Assembly: GCF_001425665.1 (NCBI RefSeq)
Contig: NZ_LMCX01000001.1
Coordinates: forward strand, 186,001 to 250,000
Origin: Yonghaparkia sp. Root332
Lineage (GTDB): Bacteria > Actinomycetota > Actinomycetes > Actinomycetales > Microbacteriaceae
Direction of reading: 5' to 3'
Length of the DNA: 64,000 nucleotides
Below, piece after piece: positions 1 through 8,457 of the stretch. Under the pieces are notes generated by a model. The model had not been told where the DNA came from. It was given only the letters and a program-made list of their open reading frames with translations, and ran no database searches. The first letter of the stretch is position 1; each line of letters begins with the position of its first letter. Both the position numbers and the translations under genes were made by a program.

Positions 1-16
1 CGTCAGCTCGGGATGC

Positions 17-44
17 GCGGCGGCGGCCTTCGGGCCGTCGCCGC
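17..44 (+). terminator. Rho-independent terminator of a gene left of the window
   Basis: A 12-bp stem (one G-U pair) closes on a TTCG tetraloop and is followed by a short T-rich stretch (GTTCTTGTTC). It most likely ends a gene lying left of the window and insulates the ABC transporter operon that starts at 214. Nothing coding is seen in 45-213 apart from the leader of that operon. Confidence 0.6.
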
Positions 45-213
45 GTTCTTGTTCACAAAAGCTCAACAGAACGGTCGGATAACGCTTCTAGATTCAGTTT
101 GGTCGAACTCTTTCCATGTGAACGCATGAAGATGTACAGTGCGGCTGAATGCACCGCCCGACGATCACCGTCGATCGTCGCTCCCCCTGCATCGGTTTCA
201 AAGGAGAAATCAC

Positions 214-1257
214 ATGAGGAAAGCACAGCCGGCGCGGTTCCGCCGACTTCTCGCGGTCAGCATGACCGCCGTCGCCGCTCTCGCCCTCGCGGCGTGCGCG
301 AGCGCCGAGCCCGCCCCCGTCGCCGACGGCGACGCCCCCGCCGAGGAGACCCTGCAGGTCGCCTTCATCTCGTTCGCCGTCGCCAACACCTACGACGAGC
401 CGATGCTCGCCGAGATCGAGCGCGTCGCGGCCGAGAACAACATCGAGATCACCGTCTTCGACGGCAACCTCGACCCCAACCTCCAGGTCACGCTCATCCA
501 GGACGTCATCGCCTCGGGTCAGTACGACGGCATGATCACCCAGCCCGTCTTCGGGCCGGCGCTCGTCGACGTCGTGCAGCAGGCGATCGACGCCGGACTC
601 ACGGTCGTCAACATCGACCAGATCCTCGGCGACGACTTCACCACCGGTGCGACGCAGCTCGAGGGCCTCGCGGCGAACGTCGTGTTCGTGCCGAGCGACC
701 TGGGCACCAAGCTCGGCGAGCAGGTCGTCGACGCGTGCGCGACGCAGGACCTCGACCCCTGCAACGTCGCCTTCCTGCACGACGTCAAGGCCTCGGCCAT
801 CGGCATCGCGCTGTACGACGCGTTCAACGCCGTCATCGAGGGCACCCCGGTGACGATCGTCGCCGAGGGCGAGACCTTCTACAACCCGGCCGCAGCGCAG
901 ACCGCGGTGAGCGACATCCTCACGGCCAACCCCGACATCGACCTCATCGCGACGTCGGACCAGGGCCTGCAGGGCGCCGTCCAGGCGATCGAGTCGGCCG
1001 GCGGGGCGCTCAGCGACTACCTCATGGTCGGCTACGGCGGCTCGGTCTGGTCGCAGCAGCGGGTCTCCGAGGGCGCCGTCTACGCGAACGTCCTCCAGGT
1101 CCCCGCGACCGAGGGTCGCCTCGGCATGGAGGCCATGGTCGACGCTCTCCGCAACGGCAACAACCAGGGCGACGTCGACCCGTTCGCCGACCTCCCCGGC
1201 GGTGGCGTGATCACCCAGGAGAACGCGGCCGAGTTCACCGGCGAGTGGGCCGGATAA
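214..1257 (+). CDS. Sugar ABC transporter substrate-binding lipoprotein (CUT2/ribose type)
   Basis: Extracytoplasmic binding protein of 347 aa that should capture a sugar or sugar-like ligand and deliver it to the importer encoded by the next two genes. The N-terminus is a lipoprotein signal: basic residues, hydrophobic core, lipobox LAAC with Cys28. The rest is a periplasmic-binding-protein type I fold of RbsB-like length. I chose the ATG at 214 because AAGGAG lies 8 bases before it; a longer frame from 139 would bury the signal peptide. The stop is 3 nt before the ATPase gene, so the three genes form one operon. The ligand cannot be deduced. Confidence 0.9.
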   Translation: MRKAQPARFRRLLAVSMTAVAALALAACASAEPAPVADGDAPAEETLQVAFISFAVANTYDEPMLAEIERVAAENNIEITVFDGNLDPNLQVTLIQDVIASGQYDGMITQPVFGPALVDVVQQAIDAGLTVVNIDQILGDDFTTGATQLEGLAANVVFVPSDLGTKLGEQVVDACATQDLDPCNVAFLHDVKASAIGIALYDAFNAVIEGTPVTIVAEGETFYNPAAAQTAVSDILTANPDIDLIATSDQGLQGAVQAIESAGGALSDYLMVGYGGSVWSQQRVSEGAVYANVLQVPATEGRLGMEAMVDALRNGNNQGDVDPFADLPGGGVITQENAAEFTGEWAG

Positions 1258-1260
1258 TCC

Positions 1261-2787
1261 ATGCCCCACACGGCAGCCGCCGGCGCCCCGCAGCTCCTCG
1301 TGGAGCTGCGGGGCGCCGGCAAGTCCTTCGGCGGTCTCCCGGTCCTCTCCGACATCGACCTGCGGCTCGAGCCCGGCTCGGTGCACGCGCTCGTCGGTGA
1401 GAACGGCGCGGGCAAGTCGACGCTCAGCAAGATCATCTCCGGCGTGTACACGGCCGACTCCGGTCAGCTGCTCGTCGACGGCGAGGAGGCCAGCTTCAGC
1501 TCGCCCCGCGAGGCGCTCGACCGCGGCATCGCGACGATCGCGCAGGAGCTCGCCCTCGTGCCCGAGCTCTCCGTCGCCGAGAACGTGTTCCTGGGGCGCG
1601 AGCCACGCACGCTCGGCTTCATCGACCGGCGTAAGCTCCGACGTGACTACCTCGCGATCGCCGAGAGCACGGGCTTCGAGCTCGATCCCGACGCGCCCGT
1701 CGGGGGGATGCGCACGGCCGACCAGCAGAAGGTCGAGATCATGCGCGCCCTCGCGCGCGGGGCATCCCTCATCATCATGGACGAGCCGACGGCGGCGCTC
1801 TCGGCGCACGACACCGTCCTCCTCCACGGCGTCGTGCGGCAGCTCGCCGCCTCGGGTCGCACGGTCGTGCTCATCTCGCACTTCCTCTCCGAGGTCCTCG
1901 ACCTCGCCGACACCATCACGATCCTGCGGGACGGTCGCCTGATCCGGACGGCCCCGGCCTCCGAGGAGACCGAGTCGACGCTCATCGAAGGGATGCTCGG
2001 CCGCTCGCTCGGCTCCGTATTCCCCGACAAGCCCGACGTCGTGTCGCAGGGCGAGGTCGTGCTCACGGTCACCGACCTCGTGGCACCCGGCGTCTACGGG
2101 GTCTCGTTCGAGGTGCGGGCCGGGGAGATCGTCGGCCTCGCCGGCCTCGTCGGCGCGGGCCGCAGCGAGATCGCCCACGCGATCTTCGGCTCGGTCGCCC
2201 GCGCTGCCGGCACCGTCGAGATCGACGGGGTGGGGGCGCCCGCGTCCGTCCCCGGCGCGCTGAAGAGCGGCATCTTCCTCATCCCCGAGTCGCGCAAGGA
2301 GCAGGGGCTCGTGCTCGGGCGCCCGATCCGCGACAACGTGACGCTCTCCAACATGGGGCAGGTCGCCACGGGCGGATGGGTGTCGGCCGCGGTCGAGCGC
2401 CGCGCCTCGCGCACGCTGCTCGACCGCGTCACCGTCGCGGGCGACGACCGCCGCAGCATCTCGGCTCTGTCGGGCGGCAACCAGCAGAAGGTGCTGTTCG
2501 GCCGGGCGCTCCAGCGCACGCGCAAGCTGCTCATCGCCGACGAGCCCACGCGCGGCGTCGACGTCGGCAGCCGGCGGGCCATCTACGACCTCATCGTCGA
2601 GCAGGCCGCGAACGGCATCGGCGTGCTCGTCATCTCCTCCGACGTCGAGGAGGTCATCGGGCTCGCCCACCGCGTGCTCGTCGTCCGCGGCGGCACGATC
2701 GTCGGCGAGTTCGCCGGCCGTGCCATGACCGAGGAGAACATCATCACCGCGGCCTTCGCGGATCCGATCACGAACGGGAGCGAGTGA
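1261..2787 (+). CDS. Sugar ABC transporter ATP-binding protein (RbsA-like, two NBDs)
   Basis: Cytoplasmic ATPase of 508 aa with two tandem nucleotide-binding domains, the arrangement typical of CUT2 importers (RbsA, XylG, MglA). The first domain has an intact Walker A (GENGAGKST, residues 47-55) and a Walker B ending in MDEPTAAL. The second has a degenerate Walker A around residue 296 (GLVGAGRSE) but an intact signature LSGGNQQK near residue 403 and ADEPTRGVD, as is normal for this family. It lies between the binding protein and the permease, 3 nt and 4 nt from them, and probably is translated in a coupled manner with both. Confidence 0.95.
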   Translation: MPHTAAAGAPQLLVELRGAGKSFGGLPVLSDIDLRLEPGSVHALVGENGAGKSTLSKIISGVYTADSGQLLVDGEEASFSSPREALDRGIATIAQELALVPELSVAENVFLGREPRTLGFIDRRKLRRDYLAIAESTGFELDPDAPVGGMRTADQQKVEIMRALARGASLIIMDEPTAALSAHDTVLLHGVVRQLAASGRTVVLISHFLSEVLDLADTITILRDGRLIRTAPASEETESTLIEGMLGRSLGSVFPDKPDVVSQGEVVLTVTDLVAPGVYGVSFEVRAGEIVGLAGLVGAGRSEIAHAIFGSVARAAGTVEIDGVGAPASVPGALKSGIFLIPESRKEQGLVLGRPIRDNVTLSNMGQVATGGWVSAAVERRASRTLLDRVTVAGDDRRSISALSGGNQQKVLFGRALQRTRKLLIADEPTRGVDVGSRRAIYDLIVEQAANGIGVLVISSDVEEVIGLAHRVLVVRGGTIVGEFAGRAMTEENIITAAFADPITNGSE

Positions 2788-2791
2788 GCCC

Positions 2792-3814
2792 ATGAGCAAC
2801 GACACCCTCGAGAAGCCGCGGGCCGCATCCCCCGCCGGTCTCCGTCCTCCGACGCGCCGCATCCCCTGGCGATCGCTCGCGATCGTCGTGCCCTTCCTCG
2901 CCGTGTTCCTCGCGCTGACGATCGGAAGCCCCGCCTTCTTCTCGGTGCAGAACATCGGCAACGTCCTCGACCGCCAGTCGGGCATCCTCATCGTGGCGGC
3001 GGCGGCGACGCTCGTCCTGATCGCGGGCGGCATCGATCTGTCGATCGGTGCGACCTACATGTTCACCGCGGTCATCTGCGGCACGATCATCGTGCGCGTG
3101 GGCGGGGAGACCGGAGCGGCGCTCGGCATCATCGCGGGCATCCTCGCCGGACTCATCGTCGGCCTGCTGAACGGCGTCATCAGCACGTACCTCAAGATCA
3201 ATCCGCTGATCGCCACGCTCGCGATGAGCTTCATCATCCTGGGCGCGACGAAGCTCGTGTCGCAGTTCGGCAAGGAGGGCATCGGCCAGATCCGCGTCGA
3301 CGTGCCCGAGTTCCGCTGGCTCGCGCTCACGAAGCCGCTCGGCGTCTCGCTGCCGACCTGGATCGCCCTCATCGTCATCGTGATCCTCGGCGTCGTGCTG
3401 TGGCGCACCACCTTCGGCCGCTACGTGTACGCGGCGGGCGGCAACGCCGAGGCGGCGCGGCTCGCGGGGATCCGGGTCAACGTGGTGCGGATCACGACCT
3501 TCGCGCTCGCCGGCACCGCCGCCGGGCTCGCGGGCGTGATCGACCTCGCGCGCACGCCCTCAGCGCCCGAGAACGACGCGATCGCGACGACGCTGACCTT
3601 CACGGTGCTCGCGGGAATCGTCGTCGGCGGGACCTCGATCATGGGCGGCGAGGGCGCCGTCTGGCGCACCGTGCTCGGCATCCTGTTCATCGCGATGCTC
3701 TACAACGGCTTCACGCTGCTGCGCATCGACCCGCTGTTCCAGGGAATCGCGCTCGGCGTCATCATCCTGGTGGCTGTCGGGTTCGACGCCTGGTCGAAGG
3801 TCCGACGGACCTGA
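2792..3814 (+). CDS. Sugar ABC transporter permease (RbsC-like)
   Basis: Integral membrane permease of 340 aa, the usual length for the RbsC/BPD_transp_2 family. After a 25-residue cytoplasmic N-terminus come about nine or ten hydrophobic segments. Family hallmarks include GGIDLSIGA around residue 73 and GRYVYAAGGNAEAARLAGI around residue 209, which resembles the loop that contacts the ATPase. As last gene of the operon it is followed after about 30 bp by a strong hairpin at 3848-3877. Together with the two genes upstream it makes a complete three-component importer; no dedicated sugar kinase or catabolic gene follows on the same strand. Confidence 0.95.
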   Translation: MSNDTLEKPRAASPAGLRPPTRRIPWRSLAIVVPFLAVFLALTIGSPAFFSVQNIGNVLDRQSGILIVAAAATLVLIAGGIDLSIGATYMFTAVICGTIIVRVGGETGAALGIIAGILAGLIVGLLNGVISTYLKINPLIATLAMSFIILGATKLVSQFGKEGIGQIRVDVPEFRWLALTKPLGVSLPTWIALIVIVILGVVLWRTTFGRYVYAAGGNAEAARLAGIRVNVVRITTFALAGTAAGLAGVIDLARTPSAPENDAIATTLTFTVLAGIVVGGTSIMGGEGAVWRTVLGILFIAMLYNGFTLLRIDPLFQGIALGVIILVAVGFDAWSKVRRT

Positions 3815-3847
3815 GGCGTCCGCTCCTGTGGTGAGGGGCGACGGATG

Positions 3848-3877
3848 GCGGCCGGGGTGCTCACGCACCCCGGCCGC
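3848..3877 (+). terminator. Terminator after the sugar ABC operon
   Basis: Perfect 13-bp G/C-rich stem with a 4-base loop (TCAC), 33 bp downstream of the permease stop. No T tract follows. It could also act on transcripts of the amidohydrolase gene that ends at 3970 on the other strand. Confidence 0.7.
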
Positions 3878-3969
3878 TTCGGTGTGCGGGCGCGCGCTGC
3901 TCGCCCCACTCCGCACGAGCGGCAGCAGAGGGGGAGGCACCGCGCCCGCCGTCGGCGGTGCAGTGCTGC

Positions 3970-5421
3970 CTAGTGCTGGTGCCCGTCGTCCTCCGAGAGG
4001 TACATGTACGGGTTCGCGATGGGCTCGTCCTCGAGCAGAGCGGGGTTCATCCACTCCTTCCAGGCGTCCTCGCCGAGCTCGCCGCGCACGTACTCGACCG
4101 AGGCCGCGACTCGGTCCGCGACCGGCTTCAGGGGCAGGCCGATGCGCTGACCGTCGTACTTGACGACCTTGCCGTTGACGACGACGGTGTGCACGTCGGC
4201 GGTGCCGGCCTGGTACACGACGTGCGCGTACGGGTTGAGGATGGGCGTCATCGCGGGCGACTCGTCGTTCTTGAGCAGCACGAGGTCGGCCTTCTTGCCC
4301 ACCGTGATCGAGCCGATCTTGTCGGCCATGCCGAGCGTGTGCGCGCCGCCCATGGTGGCCTGCCACACGGCGTCCTCCGCCTTCATGCGGTTGACGTTGA
4401 CGGTGTCGCCCTTGCTCTGCGCCTCGAGGTGGTCGCGCGAGCGGAACGACGACAGGGTCGCCCGCATTGCCGAGAAGAAGTCGGCGCTCCACCACACGCT
4501 CGTGTCCATCGACAGCGACGCGGTGATGCCGTACTTCTTGGCGACCCACGCCGAGGGGTAGCCCTGGCCGGCGCTCTGCTCGCTCTCGGTGGCGATCGAG
4601 ATCGTCCCGCCCGTGGCGGCGATCTTGTGGTAGCTGTCCGGCCCGAGCGACGAGGCGTGCACGTACGTGACCGTGTCGGTCATGAAGCCGTTGTCGTACA
4701 TGTACTCGATGTTGGGATCGCCGTTGACGCCCCAGACGCCCGCGTGGGTGGTGACGCGCAGGCCCAGCTCGCGCGCCGCCTCGAAGGCCGCCTTCTCGTG
4801 GAAGTCGGGGCCCGAGTTGACGTCGAAGGCCACCTGCAGGCCCATCATGTCGTCGGCCCTGAAGTTCTTGACCCACTGCTGGAAGCCGGGCTCGTTCATC
4901 CACTCCCACGGGGCCCCGAGGTAGTTGCCGTACGCGAGCACGAATCGACCGGGGATGCTCCGCAGAGCCTCCACGGCCGCGTCGGCGTAGTCGGGCGTGC
5001 GCAGGGCGTGCGACCAGTCGACGGTCGTCGTGACGCCCTGGTCGACCGACTCGAGCGCGCTGAGCTGGTTGCCCGCGGCGATGTCCTCCGCGCGGAAGAC
5101 GTGGCCCCACGTGAGGTAGTAGAAGACGAAGTACTGGCTGAGGGCCCAGTCGCCGCCGTAGCCGCGGAGGGCGGTCTGCCACATGTGGCGGTGGGTGTCG
5201 ATCATGCCGGGCATGATGATGCCGCCCTTGGCGTCGATCTCGAGCGTGCCAGCCGGCACCTCGAGGTTGTGCCCGACTCCCGCGATCGTGTCGTCGGTGA
5301 CGAGCACATCGGCGTTCTCGAGAACGCCGGCGGAGTCGACCGTGATCACCGTGGCATTCCGGAAGACGACGGGTCGTCCGGGAACGAAGTCCTCCGCGCG
5401 GGGCGCGACGGCATCGGTCAT
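3970..5421 (-). CDS. Amidohydrolase family protein (chlorohydrolase/cytosine-deaminase-like)
   Basis: Metal-dependent hydrolase of 483 aa in the TrzN/AtzA/SAH-deaminase branch of the amidohydrolase superfamily, which acts on ring amidines, hydantoins and similar nitrogen compounds. Visible metal and catalytic residues: DTHRH (His77 and His79 of the chosen start), THAG and YVHA in the middle, and SMDT for the C-terminal Asp. The ATG at 5421 is chosen over 5442 because GAGGAGGAACTC precedes it directly. It is divergent from an MFS transporter at 5545, a common pairing of catabolic enzyme and transporter. The true substrate is unknown. Confidence 0.85.
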   Translation of the reverse strand: MTDAVAPRAEDFVPGRPVVFRNATVITVDSAGVLENADVLVTDDTIAGVGHNLEVPAGTLEIDAKGGIIMPGMIDTHRHMWQTALRGYGGDWALSQYFVFYYLTWGHVFRAEDIAAGNQLSALESVDQGVTTTVDWSHALRTPDYADAAVEALRSIPGRFVLAYGNYLGAPWEWMNEPGFQQWVKNFRADDMMGLQVAFDVNSGPDFHEKAAFEAARELGLRVTTHAGVWGVNGDPNIEYMYDNGFMTDTVTYVHASSLGPDSYHKIAATGGTISIATESEQSAGQGYPSAWVAKKYGITASLSMDTSVWWSADFFSAMRATLSSFRSRDHLEAQSKGDTVNVNRMKAEDAVWQATMGGAHTLGMADKIGSITVGKKADLVLLKNDESPAMTPILNPYAHVVYQAGTADVHTVVVNGKVVKYDGQRIGLPLKPVADRVAASVEYVRGELGEDAWKEWMNPALLEDEPIANPYMYLSEDDGHQH

Positions 5422-5544
5422 GAGTTCCTCCTCGTTGAGCAATTCACTATTGGTGTACGACTATGTACAGCCTCAATGAAATACTAAGTCTATTCGTCCG
5501 CATAAATCGAGTGCTCGGGCCGAATCTCCAGGGAGGATCCGCGG
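5422..5544. promoter_or_regulatory. Divergent, AT-rich promoter region with two TGTAC elements
   Basis: This 123-bp gap between the amidohydrolase and the MFS gene is clearly richer in A/T than its surroundings. Around 5453-5468 it contains two copies of TGTAC separated by 6 bases (GTGTAC then TGTACA), which could be half-sites for a regulator of both genes. I cannot assign a regulator family. GGGAGG at 5531-5536 is the ribosome binding site of the MFS gene. Confidence 0.35.
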
Positions 5545-6762
5545 ATGTCCGTCGACGAGCGCGATTGGGGGCGACGGGTCTCCGTCATGGCGGTCATCGC
5601 CGCGACGGGCGTCGCCGTCATCTACATCCCGCAGCCCATCCAGACCCTCGTCGGCGCCGAGTTCGGCGTCGAGGGATCGGCGACCGCGGCGGCGGCCATC
5701 GCGATCCAGGCCGGCTACGCGCTCGGCGTCGTGCTGCTCGTCTCCCTCGGCGACCGCTACTCGGCTCGACGACAGGTGACGACGCAGCTCGTCGCGACGG
5801 CGATCGCCCTCGCCGGAGCCGCGCTCGCCTCGAGCTTCGCCCTCTACGTGGCCCTGTGCTTCGTCGCGGGGGCGACGGCGACGATCGGCCAGATCCTGGT
5901 CTCCGCCGCGCTGCGCCTGGCCCCGCCCGCGGTGCGCGCGCGCACGACCGCCGTGCTCCTGGGCTCGTTCATCGTCGGCCTGTTCGTCGTCCGCACCGCG
6001 CTCGGCGCCGTGGCCGACGCGATCGGGTGGCGCGGTGCGCTCGTCGCGTGCGCGGTCTTCGTGCTCGCGCTCGTCCCGCTCAGTCTGCGCTTCTCGCCGC
6101 GCGATGCCCCGGCGGAACCGCCCGCCTACGGGCGCATCCTCGCCTCCATCCCCCGCGTCGCGGCCCGGTCGGCGACGCTGCGCATCATGACGGGCATCCA
6201 CGTGCTCGTCTTCGCGGCGTTCATCGCTCTCTGGTCGATGACGACCGTCCATGCCGTCGGGGAGCTCGGGCTCTCGGTCTCCCAGGCGGCGCTCCTGGGT
6301 CTTGCCGGTCTCGCCGGCGGCGTCGCCACGATCGCCGCCGCATCCGTGCACGCGATCGTCGGGCAGCGCCTCTCGCTCGCGACGTGCGTCGGGGCCGCCC
6401 TCGTGGGGGTCGTGCTCGTCACGATCGCGCCGGGCTCGCTGCCGGTGCTGGTCGTCGGCCTCTTCCTGGTCTCGCTGGGCATGAACAGCGAGCAGGTCTC
6501 CACGCAGGCGATCGCGCTCGCCTCGGTCGACCCGAGCGAGAACGGTCGAGCGAACACCGTGTTCATGGGGGCGACGTTCTTCGCGGGGGCGATCGCGACG
6601 GCGGTCGCCGCCCAGCTCGTCGCGATCGGCGGCTACGTCGCGGTCGGGATCCTCGCGCTCGTCCTCGTCCTGACAGCAGCATCCCTCGCCGTCGTTGCCG
6701 ATCGGCGAGGGATGCTGGGCGGGCGACCGGCTGGCCGGGCGCCGGGCGGTGCGAGCGCCTAG
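5545..6762 (+). CDS. MFS transporter
   Basis: Major facilitator superfamily membrane protein of 405 aa with about twelve hydrophobic segments. GDRYSARRQ near residue 70 corresponds to the conserved cytoplasmic loop between TM2 and TM3 (GxxxDRxGRR type). The ATG at 5545 has GGGAGG 8 bases upstream. Its neighbour on the other side of a shared promoter region is the amidohydrolase, so import or export of that enzyme's substrate or product is plausible. The stop codon overlaps the stop codon of the convergent SDR gene, and a strong hairpin lies inside the last 30 codons. Confidence 0.85.
   Translation: MSVDERDWGRRVSVMAVIAATGVAVIYIPQPIQTLVGAEFGVEGSATAAAAIAIQAGYALGVVLLVSLGDRYSARRQVTTQLVATAIALAGAALASSFALYVALCFVAGATATIGQILVSAALRLAPPAVRARTTAVLLGSFIVGLFVVRTALGAVADAIGWRGALVACAVFVLALVPLSLRFSPRDAPAEPPAYGRILASIPRVAARSATLRIMTGIHVLVFAAFIALWSMTTVHAVGELGLSVSQAALLGLAGLAGGVATIAAASVHAIVGQRLSLATCVGAALVGVVLVTIAPGSLPVLVVGLFLVSLGMNSEQVSTQAIALASVDPSENGRANTVFMGATFFAGAIATAVAAQLVAIGGYVAVGILALVLVLTAASLAVVADRRGMLGGRPAGRAPGGASA
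6677..6717. terminator. Bidirectional terminator-like hairpin embedded in the end of the MFS gene
   Basis: A perfect 14-bp inverted repeat (CAGCATCCCTCGCC and its complement, 13-base loop) sits inside codons of the MFS gene, 45 bp before its stop. Because the MFS and SDR stops overlap by 3 bp there is no intergenic room, and this hairpin is correctly placed to end transcription of the SDR transcript arriving from the right. Confidence 0.5.
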
Positions 6763-7466
6763 GTGAGGCGCCAGCCGCGGTCGACGTAGAGGCTCGTGCC
6801 CGAGATCCCCTTGTTGTCGAGCAGGAACATCGTGGCGCCGACGATGTCGGCCATCGTGGCGAGCTTGCCGCCGGGCGTGCGCGACTCGTAGCCCTCGAGC
6901 ACCGCGCTCGGCTTGTCCGCCCAGAAGGGGCTGTCACCGATGATGCCCGGGTGCAGGCCGTTGACGCGCATGGGGGCGAGCTCGAGCGCCATCGAGTGCG
7001 TGAGGCCCTCGACGCCGCCGTTGATGGTCGCGACCGTGGTCGAGCCCGGGTACGGGGCGTCCTTCGCGCGGCCGCCGAAGAGCACGATGCCGGTGTCGTT
7101 GGTCGCCGGCAGGCGGTCGAGAAGCGCGTGAACGGTCTCGGTGTAGCCGACGAGCTTGAGGGTCACGAGGCGGCGTGCGCGAGCGATGTCGTACTCGCGC
7201 ACGCTGTTGGCGTCGCGCTCGATCGCGGCGAGGACGAGGCCGTGGACCTCCTCGATCGGCTTGAGGCTCTCGGCGATCGCCTCGGGCTCCGAGATGTCGA
7301 CGGCGAGGCCGCTCGCGCCTTCGCCGAGCGAGGCGGCGATCGACTCCGAGCGCTCCTTGTCGCGCCCGGTCAGGATCACGCGATCGCCGCGGTCGACGAC
7401 CTCCTTCGCGATCTCGAGTCCGATGCCGGACGTCCCGCCGACGACGAGGATGGTTCTCTGGGTCAC
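6759..7466 (-). CDS. SDR-family protein lacking the catalytic Ser/Tyr/Lys
   Basis: Rossmann-fold short-chain dehydrogenase relative of 235 aa. The nucleotide-binding motif GGTSGIG (residues 10-16) and the C-terminal region typical of FabG-like SDRs are intact. The catalytic triad is not: the Ser site reads LFGGR (130-133) and the YxxxK site reads VATIN, giving Val145 and Asn149. The fold is therefore kept but the normal proton-relay chemistry should be absent. The GTG start at 7466 overlaps the stop of the bicupin gene by 4 bp, so the two are translationally coupled and presumably share a pathway. Confidence 0.85.
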   Translation of the reverse strand: MTQRTILVVGGTSGIGLEIAKEVVDRGDRVILTGRDKERSESIAASLGEGASGLAVDISEPEAIAESLKPIEEVHGLVLAAIERDANSVREYDIARARRLVTLKLVGYTETVHALLDRLPATNDTGIVLFGGRAKDAPYPGSTTVATINGGVEGLTHSMALELAPMRVNGLHPGIIGDSPFWADKPSAVLEGYESRTPGGKLATMADIVGATMFLLDNKGISGTSLYVDRGWRLT

Positions 7467-8374
7467 TGCTCCTCCTTGAGCTGTTCGGCACCGAGCTTGT
7501 CGGTGAGGTAGGTCCAGTCCCGCGCGAAGCGGTAGGCGTGGCGCGGAGGCATCTGGGGCGACTGGGTCTCGAGCCAGCGCACCGGCTCGCCCACGGCCGT
7601 GAACGAGTGCACGCAGCCGACTCCGGCCCAGGCGATGTCGCCCGGCTTCATGCGCACCTCGTGGCCGTCGAAGGTCGCGTCGACCTCGCCGTCCATGATC
7701 AGGTACGCCTCCTCGAGCGGGTGATCGTGGGGCCCGGCGACGCCGTCGGGCTCGTACTGCACCATGAACATGGTGTGGAGCACCGAGCCGAGGTCGCTGT
7801 CGACCATCATCTTGAGCGAGATGCCGCTGTAGACCAGCAGCGCGGTGCGCATGCTCGCCGACTGCGCGAGGAGCTCCTGCGACTGGCGTCCCGGGTTCAT
7901 CTGCTCGGTCGTGATGGCGCCGAACGAGCGCGTGCGCGGGTCGCGCGCGTCGACCTTCACGGGCGTGCCGGGCTCGACGTCGGCGACGCGGTACGTGTCG
8001 GAGCCGTGCTCGATGCGCGGGGGCGGCGAGAGGATGTCGCTCCACACCGCGGCGGTGTCGCCGACCGAGAGCCAGGAGTGCGGGACGCCGAGCGGGATGA
8101 CCCCGTAGTCGCCGGCGACGAGGTGCACGGTCGCCTCGGGGGTCACGAGGATGACCTCGCCCTCCACGAGGTGGAACGACTCCTCGAACGAGTGGATGTG
8201 CGTGGGAACGGCACCGCCGGGCTCGAGCCGCGACATCCCGAAGTCGGTGTGCACGGCGCCGTCCGCGTAGCCGACGGCGCACCAGCGGGTGTACCCGTGG
8301 GAGTCGGGGGCCAGGGGGCCCGGGTCGCGGTAATCGGCTTCCTCCGACGTGCGGACGACGTATCGCGTGGTCAT
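7463..8374 (-). CDS. Bicupin metalloprotein
   Basis: Two-domain cupin of 303 aa. Each half carries a full metal-binding cupin motif: H59-x-H61 with E65 and H99 in the first, H216-x-H218 with E222 in the second. Bicupins of this length include gentisate dioxygenases, oxalate decarboxylases and ureidoglycine aminohydrolases; I cannot choose among them. The ATG at 8374 has GAAGGAG upstream; an alternative start at 8431 would overlap the palindromic operator. It is the first gene of a two-gene operon with the SDR-like protein. Confidence 0.85.
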   Translation of the reverse strand: MTTRYVVRTSEEADYRDPGPLAPDSHGYTRWCAVGYADGAVHTDFGMSRLEPGGAVPTHIHSFEESFHLVEGEVILVTPEATVHLVAGDYGVIPLGVPHSWLSVGDTAAVWSDILSPPPRIEHGSDTYRVADVEPGTPVKVDARDPRTRSFGAITTEQMNPGRQSQELLAQSASMRTALLVYSGISLKMMVDSDLGSVLHTMFMVQYEPDGVAGPHDHPLEEAYLIMDGEVDATFDGHEVRMKPGDIAWAGVGCVHSFTAVGEPVRWLETQSPQMPPRHAYRFARDWTYLTDKLGAEQLKEEQ

Positions 8375-8412
8375 CTTCGACTCCTTCGGGACGTGCTCGT
8401 GGTGCGGTTTTC

Positions 8413-8429
8413 GTTCACCGACGGTGAAC
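8413..8429. promoter_or_regulatory. Palindromic operator before the bicupin operon
   Basis: GTTCACC-GAC-GGTGAAC, a perfect 7+7 bp palindrome 39 bp upstream of the bicupin start. On the coding strand a TTGACT (-35 like) lies just upstream of it, so a bound repressor would cover the promoter core. A closely matching site lies before the gene at 9495. Confidence 0.65.
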
Positions 8430-8457
8430 ACAAGTCAATGCGATCGCATGCAGTCTG

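Noticed and set aside
94-3033. A 979-codon open frame antisense to the sugar ABC operon
   Set aside because: It is rich in Arg, Asp, Val and Gly as expected for the complement of G/C-ending codons, has no recognisable domain and lies opposite three clear genes.
8413-8429. PHO box before the bicupin operon
   Set aside because: It contains GTTCACC, but the second arm is inverted, not a direct repeat at 11 nt, and the genes have no phosphate link.
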